Assembly: GCA_009760855.2 (NCBI GenBank)
Contig: WPIO01000222.1
Coordinates: 123,501-187,500, forward strand
Length of the DNA stretch: 64,000 nucleotides
Source: Cristatella mucedo
Taxonomy: Eukaryota > Bryozoa > Phylactolaemata > Cristatellidae
Reading direction: 5' to 3'
Shown here: positions 58,771 to 64,000 of the stretch, in pieces
Numbering within the stretch: position 1 is the first letter of the stretch
How the letters are laid out: each line of letters opens with the position of its first letter
Translations under genes and position numbers: made by a program
Notes under the pieces: generated by a model
Databases searched by the model: none
What the model was told of the DNA's origin: nothing
Seen by the model: only the letters and a program-made list of their open reading frames with translations

Positions 58771-60834
58771 AAGGTATGGGCAATCTGTGCTGCAGCCATA
58801 CTCGTGTGGCTGTGGTGGCTGCTGGTTGCATTGACTCTCTCACCCTAGGCATGAGAGGTCTGTGTCAGTTCACTTGTCTCGCAACTCACAGTCTTCCTCT
58901 ATAAGCTCAGTCGGTGGAACAAAAGTAGACATTAGTGGGCACTAGAAGACTGGATTAAAGTTGACATGTAGAAGAGCACGAGAACCTTGGCCTGCTGCTG
59001 CTGCTTGTTAATATCCCGGACTGCCCCGTCAGCCGCCCAGCGGAAGCACTATCTGTCCTTTCTCGCGGAGCTTCTGGCAGACTGCACTGGAATGACAGCA
59101 GGCTGATGGCAGGCGAGGGAGGGCTTACACGTTGACCCTCGGCAGTAGACGACCTGGAAAAGAAGTCGGCTCCCAAGAGATGCCTAATCACTGCAACCAG
59201 TTATATGCCCACAAAAATTCTTCTATTTCTACGGTGCTTGATCCGTCGGCAGACAGAATGCCAATTGAAACGCTGGCAAGTGACTGCTCTAAATTGCATT
59301 GATGAGACTTTGTTAGTTGAGAAGCCCACCAGCCAATAGTTCATCCGATCTGCACATTGGCACAACAGGTAAGAAAACAGCTGTCACAGGTGTTGACAGC
59401 GGTTGTCGATACCCCTGTACTGACACTAAAGGAGCGTACACTCATGAGAGGCTCGCCATGCCATTAGAGCATACCGGGAGAGAGGGTGTCTTGGTAAGAG
59501 CACGAGAGGGCTGTCTCAGTATAGTCCAACAGCCAGTGGCCAGCCCTGCCCTTTCTGCAGTCAGCAGTAAACGATGGCAGCATCATGCCACGGGCGCCAG
59601 AAAGTGCGCAGCCTGCCCTGGCGCCCGACTGCTAGGGAGTAAAATCACGATCGGCATTCATGTAATGACCGAATGACAGCCGCGTAGTTTAGCATCGAAC
59701 ATGATAGCAAGAGTCGAAGCAAGCAAGATGGAGTGAGCAAAGCAAACTGCACTCACCTGGCTTCAGTCTGGAAATCTCCACCCAGAACATGCTTAGAGAT
59801 TGTGAAAAGAATGCAAATAACACTGGCGCTGTGGGTAAGCAATCTGAGTACCTTCATCTGCAAACCTACTGTAAAATGAACAGAAGCCTAGTAAAATAGA
59901 AGTTGATGCAGGGGAATGCATGGCGTATCCACCAAATTTTGCATCACTGCCTGATGATAGTGCTACCAGATGAATGAACCAATTATACAACTATTTTACT
60001 ATTTGATCCTGCCATGAACTGCCAAGCTAGAGCTTAGCCTGCTATGCAATCACATGAAAAAGGTAATTTGATACATAGTATAACTATATGCCCCAATAGT
60101 AGCATGTGTATTGATTTTGTAAATCTCAGCACTGTGTAGCATGTTATTGTGATTTGTGGGCTAAATGATGCACCCTAGTTTAGGCCAAACTCAAATAATG
60201 TATAGCATGCCAAGAAAAATAGGCTGAGGAACGCACTTAGCAACAAAAATTGCAGATTATAAGCCATGACATAAAGCCATTGTCACAATGAGGGTATGGA
60301 CGTAAGGAACACAAATCCCCAATACGACTCTTAGAAAGACCGAATATTTACAGGTGCTTTCTACAACTCACTGCACGAGAACCAATAATCCAGGGTTAAT
60401 TATATTCAAGCTTCATGATTATGCAAGCATGCTAAAGCCCACACAGCAGACACCAAAGCCACCGGTTAGGACCAAGAATCGGTAACACTAAATGAATCAC
60501 GAACAGCAAGCATGCAAAGCAAGATGAGCAGATTAAAGGGACTAAAAATGATGCAAAGTTACTGACGTAGCAAATAAAGTAGAAAGTGTTCTCAGACTTC
60601 CGGTAGTCATTCAGCCTCCGATCACCAAATGATCCATTTAGTGTAAAAGGATGGAGGAGACGACTTAATACTAAGGAGTCATGGGTTGTATGAGAGAGAG
60701 CACTACAGATAGGATGGACAGGTAGGCTTTGTGTAATCTAATGACTTTTCCGGACCTTGTAAACATAGCAAAGATAGCTTAGCTGTTCATCGGCTTTTTG
60801 TGTTGCAGCAAATAAGCCTTTAAGGCATACCCTA
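58771..60834. other. No recognisable feature
   Basis: Frames of up to 119 codons (59317-59676) occur without any family signal, splice pattern or repeat match. Confidence 0.35.
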
Positions 60835-60960
60835 GGTTAGCATAGGGGTCACTACCACTTGCAGTTGGCAATTAAGGATCACCCACTACTGGGACTCGAA
60901 CCTGGGATACGGGTCATGAAGAGCGAACATCTTATCACTAAATGCTAAGACTCAGTGAAG
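60835..60960 (-). mobile_element. SINE-B (tRNA-derived), minus orientation
   Basis: On the minus strand the B box is AGGTTCGAGTCCC, followed by the body AGTAGTGGGTGATCCTTAATTGCCA shared with the other SINE-B copies. An A-box-like TTAGCATTTAGTGATAAG precedes it. Confidence 0.7.
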
Positions 60961-61534
60961 CCTGAGAAGTTGAGCATGTGGATCTGATTTTCAGTGCCCC
61001 AGACACGACTTTCATGTCTAATTTTCATTTCTCTCATACCTAGTTTTAGCCGAGAGGTAGGGTGCTATTCTTCAACTACCAAGGGCAGAATGTTTGAACC
61101 CTTTGGCAACAATGTTGCATGGATAGAGATCAGGTTCTTTTTAGGGCACATATGCAATTATTTTTTCAAGACAATCAGTGTGAACCAGTGGGCATGCACC
61201 ATGTCGCTTACTAAGATTGACAGTGACGACTTTGCCAAGGTAGTCATATGGACCGACGTCGTCTATCTTAAAAAGCCAAGGAGAAGTGAAATTCCCCCAA
61301 AAACCACTGCTGTCTAAGTTATTCCCACCTTGATTACACTCGTTGAGTTGAGTGCCCACTGCCGGCTTAACCCAGCCACGACAGTGTGGTATGCCGAGGA
61401 CAGTAGATCTCGGCTGCATAGGCTTGTATCACCACCAGCCCTTGACCTCCATGAGCTGCACAGCGAAGAGCTGATCACCAGACGCAACTAAAACATACAA
61501 TATATCTATAAGAATCCGATGTTTGCATCTCTGT
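60961..61534. other. No supported gene
   Basis: Frames on both strands (plus 60994-61317, minus 61141-61419) overlap; neither has a recognisable domain. Confidence 0.35.
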
Positions 61535-62008
61535 CTGTAACTCCCTCAAAGCCATTAAGACTATGTGGGTGCTATGCCAGAGAGTTTCAGTGCACTCTAG
61601 CCTGAAGCAGTTTCGGTATCATCATGCTAGCCAAGAGACTTCATCTCATGACAAACAGAAAGTAGTAGAAAATTCTAGCTATTAAAACAGCCTCTTTATG
61701 TAGCGACAGAAGAGCCTTTTTACTGTTATCACCGCATGCAGTGGCAATAAAGGATCGCCCACCGCAGGAATCAAACCCAGTGCCCTCGACCGAGGTCGAA
61801 AACCACCGTCTACCTAATTAGTGCCATTACGGTGCAAAGCATATCAGAGTCAGGAGAGTAGTCGAGGTAGTAGAGTAGCATGGAAGTAGCAGCTCAGGGC
61901 CACTGAAAAGGACGAGCCACAGTCGGCAGCAGGAGTAGTTGTCGTCAGACCATTGGCGAGTAGAAGCTTTTAGCCTCTGCAGGTCCTAGACTGCGGAACT
62001 AACTCCTC
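61535..62008 (-). mobile_element. L2 family-2 3' fragment with 5' inversion and nested SINE-B
   Basis: 61540-61680 and 61834-61945 match the antisense 3' region of family 2 (compare 45.49-45.70 kb). The next part, about 61950-62005, matches the same LINE in sense orientation (GTAGAAGCTTTTAGCCTCTGCAGGTCCTAGACTG versus 38.33 kb). So the 5' end of this fragment is inverted. Confidence 0.75.
61683..61833 (-). mobile_element. SINE-B nested in L2
   Basis: The minus strand carries GGGTTTGATTCC (B box), GGTGGGCGATCCTTTATTGCCACTGC and the tail GCTCTTCTGTCGCTACATAAAGAGGCTGTT. It interrupts the family-2 tract between GACAAACAGAAAGTA and GCAAAGCATATCAGAG. Confidence 0.75.
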
Positions 62009-62089
62009 CACTGCGCATGCGCGCTCTGCCCCGTGCAGCCGCTTTCGTGCCGGCTCAGTCAGCAGCTAAAACGCCGACGCTGACGCGCG

Positions 62090-62297
62090 TCTTGAGCTAG
62101 CATGTCGCAGGAGCTAGCATCGCGCCGACGAAACGCGCGCGAGTTAGCGTCGCGAGCCAGCACGTCGCGAGCTAGCACGTGCGCGAGGCATCGCCGAGCT
62201 GCAGGCCAGTGCGCGAGCCAGCAGCGTGGCCGCGCTGACACGCGTGCGCGAGCTAGCACGTGCAGGAGCTAGCACGTGCGCGAGCTAGCACGTGCGC
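62090..62297. repeat. GC-rich minisatellite with GAGCTAGCACGTG units
   Basis: Repeated CGCGAGCTAGCACGTG-type units, the last three nearly identical (62245-62295). Each contains palindromic GCTAGC and many contain the E-box CACGTG. The reading frames across it are low-complexity by-products. Confidence 0.85.
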
Positions 62298-62304
62298 GGC
62301 TCTG

Positions 62305-62402
62305 TGTTAACAAATAATAATAAATAAATATAATGGCAATATAATAATAAATAATATAATAATAATAAATAATAATAATTAAATTACAATAAATAAAATA
62401 AT
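62305..62402. repeat. (AAT)n-rich simple repeat
   Basis: A run of AATAAT, TAATAA and ATAATA units that directly follows the GC-rich minisatellite. Confidence 0.9.
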
Positions 62403-62585
62403 AGTATGGCAGCCGCTGTGCAGAGCGGCCGCGCACAGTCGGGTGCTGGCTGAAGGCGGTGCTCACGGTGGTGCTGCGCTCGTCCCTGCTTGGTCACGGT
62501 TGGTGAGCAGGCAGGATGCTGCAGCAGCAACTGCTGTCGTGGTGCTTGACGTAAACCCCTGTCGCCAGCACGCTTCGAGGGCTGC

Positions 62586-62593
62586 TATATAAA
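62586..62593 (+). promoter_or_regulatory. Possible TATA box
   Basis: TATATAAA in GC-rich DNA, 14 bp before an ATG-type frame at 62607, too close for that ATG to be a normal start. It might instead belong to an unrecognised element or UTR. Confidence 0.3.
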
Positions 62594-62606
62594 CGTCTGC
62601 TCCATT

Positions 62607-63011
62607 TTGGAGCTCCTGCTTGTGCCGAAGTCACGTGTGCTGAACTCGGTCCGGCAAAGTGCTCAGCTCTTTTCGCTGCTGCTTCGTGCTAACCTGCGAC
62701 TACGCTGGCATTCGAGCCCATGCGCAGCAGCGGAGAGTGGCTCATTCTTGGCTCCTGTTTCCGTTTCCCCGACTAGGGTGCAAGCCTGTGTCGTGCCTGT
62801 AGAGTGTGCCGGATGCGAGGTCAGAGGTTGCCAAGAGTGTGCCGGATCGAGGTCAGAGTGCTGCCCAGGATCGTGGTCAGGCAATCCCGAGCTCGACTTG
62901 ATGCTAGAGGCAGAACCTGCTTGCGCTACTGCTTCTGCTCGATCTATTCAGTGCAGACGATTGAAGGGTGAGAGAGGACTGCTTCAGAGAGGTCCGATGG
63001 GCGGTGTCTAG
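62607..63011 (+). other. 134-codon open frame, doubtful
   Basis: Cys-, Ala- and Ser-rich with an internal duplication (GTGTGCCGGAT...GAGGTCAGAG twice near 62805-62860). No known domain is seen. It may be chance coding in GC-rich DNA. Confidence 0.2.
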
Positions 63012-63015
63012 TGTA

Positions 63016-63162
63016 TGGGCATATATATCTATATTATATTATACTATTTATATATATATCTATACTATATATATCTATATTATATATATCTATACATATA
63101 TATACTATTTATATATATCATATTATATATATATATATATATATATATAAATATATATATAG
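63016..63162. repeat. AT-rich microsatellite (ATATATCTATA-type)
   Basis: Imperfect TATATATCTATACTAT units grade into pure (AT)n. The overlapping Tyr/Ile open frames are artefacts of the repeat. Confidence 0.95.
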
Positions 63163-63719
63163 TGTGTGGGCAAAGCTCGATGGAGCTTGGCAAGTGAACG
63201 TTGCTTGCAAGCGTCATAGCTCTGGCTGCCAGACTATGAGAGTACTCGCTGCCACTGCTAGAGCTCTTACTGGTACTGAGCAGACTTGATAGTAGGCTTC
63301 ACCCATTTTGCGTGCTGCCAAGGAATAGGCCCAATGGCTGAGCCTTTGGCTGAGCAGCTACTTCTGCACTGCTGGGCGCTGACTCGTGCGGCAGGCTAGC
63401 CTCTCTGAGGGTCTTGACCTGCCACGATGACCATCTCACTTGTTGCTTGTCGCTTTTTAAGGTCAGCTCGTTACAAAGCCACAGAGGAGCACCATATATG
63501 GAGCCAGCTCCACCATCCTGACTCCCGTAGTGCGCCCAGCAAGTGCTCCATTGTAACCAGTGCTTCTTTGATGACTCCATTTTCTCTGAATATGCTTGCC
63601 TTTTGAGCAAAATCCTGGCCGGGTGGGCATTGCCAGCATTCTGTCGCCCACTTCCAGGACCCTGAAAGGCAGCCTAGCAGCAAAGCTTCGCTTCTTCTCT
63701 CTCTCTCTGCTTCTTTCTA
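63163..63719. other. No supported gene
   Basis: Several overlapping minus-strand frames (63299-63738) show no domain. A short CT run lies at 63695-63715. Confidence 0.35.
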
Positions 63720-63805
63720 ACAAGAATAATAATAACACATTTGATATAGCGCCCTCAGATAACTCGCTAATCTCTTTTCTAAGCCCTTTACATCAGCCGA
63801 TCGTT
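63720..63805 (-). mobile_element. L2 family-1 3' end, truncated
   Basis: AATAATAATAACACATTTGA followed by TAGCGCCCTCAGATAACTCG and TCTAAGCCCTTTACATCAGC is the antisense LINE terminus. The remaining 200 bp to the window edge is GC-rich and unassigned. Confidence 0.75.
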
Positions 63806-64000
63806 CCAAGGCCAGCCGGGCTCCGGTTTCCAACCGGAAACGGGTATAACTTCGGGACAACAAAAGCCGGCTGAGGACGTGAGGCACACAGCAGAGTTGC
63901 CCACCAGCCAAACAGGCGGCTACCCGGCGGCGGCGCTGGGCTGCCAGAGCGTCACTCCTCGAGGCGAGGGCAGGAGTGTGCACGCGCCAGGTATCGGCTG

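Noticed and set aside
60835-60960. Functional tRNA gene (B box AGGTTCGAGTCCC)
   Set aside because: No cloverleaf or acceptor stem could be formed around it; the body and tail match a dispersed SINE family.
63011-63197. Tyr/Ile-rich ORFs in three frames
   Set aside because: These are direct translations of the AT microsatellite.

Overview
This window looks like nuclear DNA of an invertebrate animal. It holds one spliced host gene, recognisable as ANKRD39 (ankyrin repeat domain 39), with long introns. The rest is packed with eukaryotic mobile DNA: a Polinton/Maverick, fragments of at least one related element, many L2-clade LINE fragments, two tRNA-derived SINE families and microsatellites. 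No bacterial operon, rRNA or CRISPR array is visible. The species cannot be fixed from sequence alone; a marine invertebrate is a guess from the repeat repertoire.

Layout. 1-8.4 kb: decayed L2 LINEs and unassigned DNA. 8.45-10.24 kb: an element with arms of several hundred bases in inverted orientation; its core (R1) recurs at 25.25-25.91 kb and part of one arm (R2) at 57.07-57.24 kb. 10,331-25,166: an AT-rich Polinton (P1) bounded by inverted repeats of about 215 bp. In order it carries a small gene, protein-primed DNA polymerase B (pPolB), an acidic ORF, small ORFs, a phage-tail-fibre-like gene (-), a hydrophobic virion-type gene, a phospholipase A2-like gene, three minus-strand genes including an adenain-like protease, a truncated L2 fragment, a YqaJ/lambda-exonuclease-like nuclease, a second fibre-like gene (+), a Maverick integrase and a small minus-strand ORF. 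Nearly all have stops or frameshifts, so P1 is a fossil. I could not recognise a packaging ATPase or a major capsid protein.

27,192-43,513: ANKRD39 in three phase-0 exons (67, 69 and 49 codons plus stop; 185 aa). Intron 2 (11.75 kb) is filled with SINEs, L2 copies and a minisatellite. About 80 bp after the stop codon, a second Polinton-like polymerase fragment begins (P3), followed by five decayed tandem copies of an unidentified protein module. 45.4-50.1 kb: L2 fragments around a short coding-like block and a GC-rich coiled-coil exon candidate. 50.4-56.6 kb: a second Polinton-like locus (P2) with fibre, hydrophobic and PLA2-like genes homologous to P1 in the same order. It is split by a family-2 L2, itself split by a family-1 L2, giving a readable insertion history. 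56.6-64 kb: decayed repeats, SINEs, a CACGTG-rich minisatellite and AT-rich microsatellites.

The most unusual content is the P1/P2 gene set. It joins a Polinton core (pPolB, integrase, protease, TIRs) with tail-fibre-type repeats on both strands, a parvovirus-type PLA2-like domain and a YqaJ-type nuclease. The SINE-A family also shares its 3' tail with the resident L2 LINE, suggesting that the LINE machinery mobilised it.
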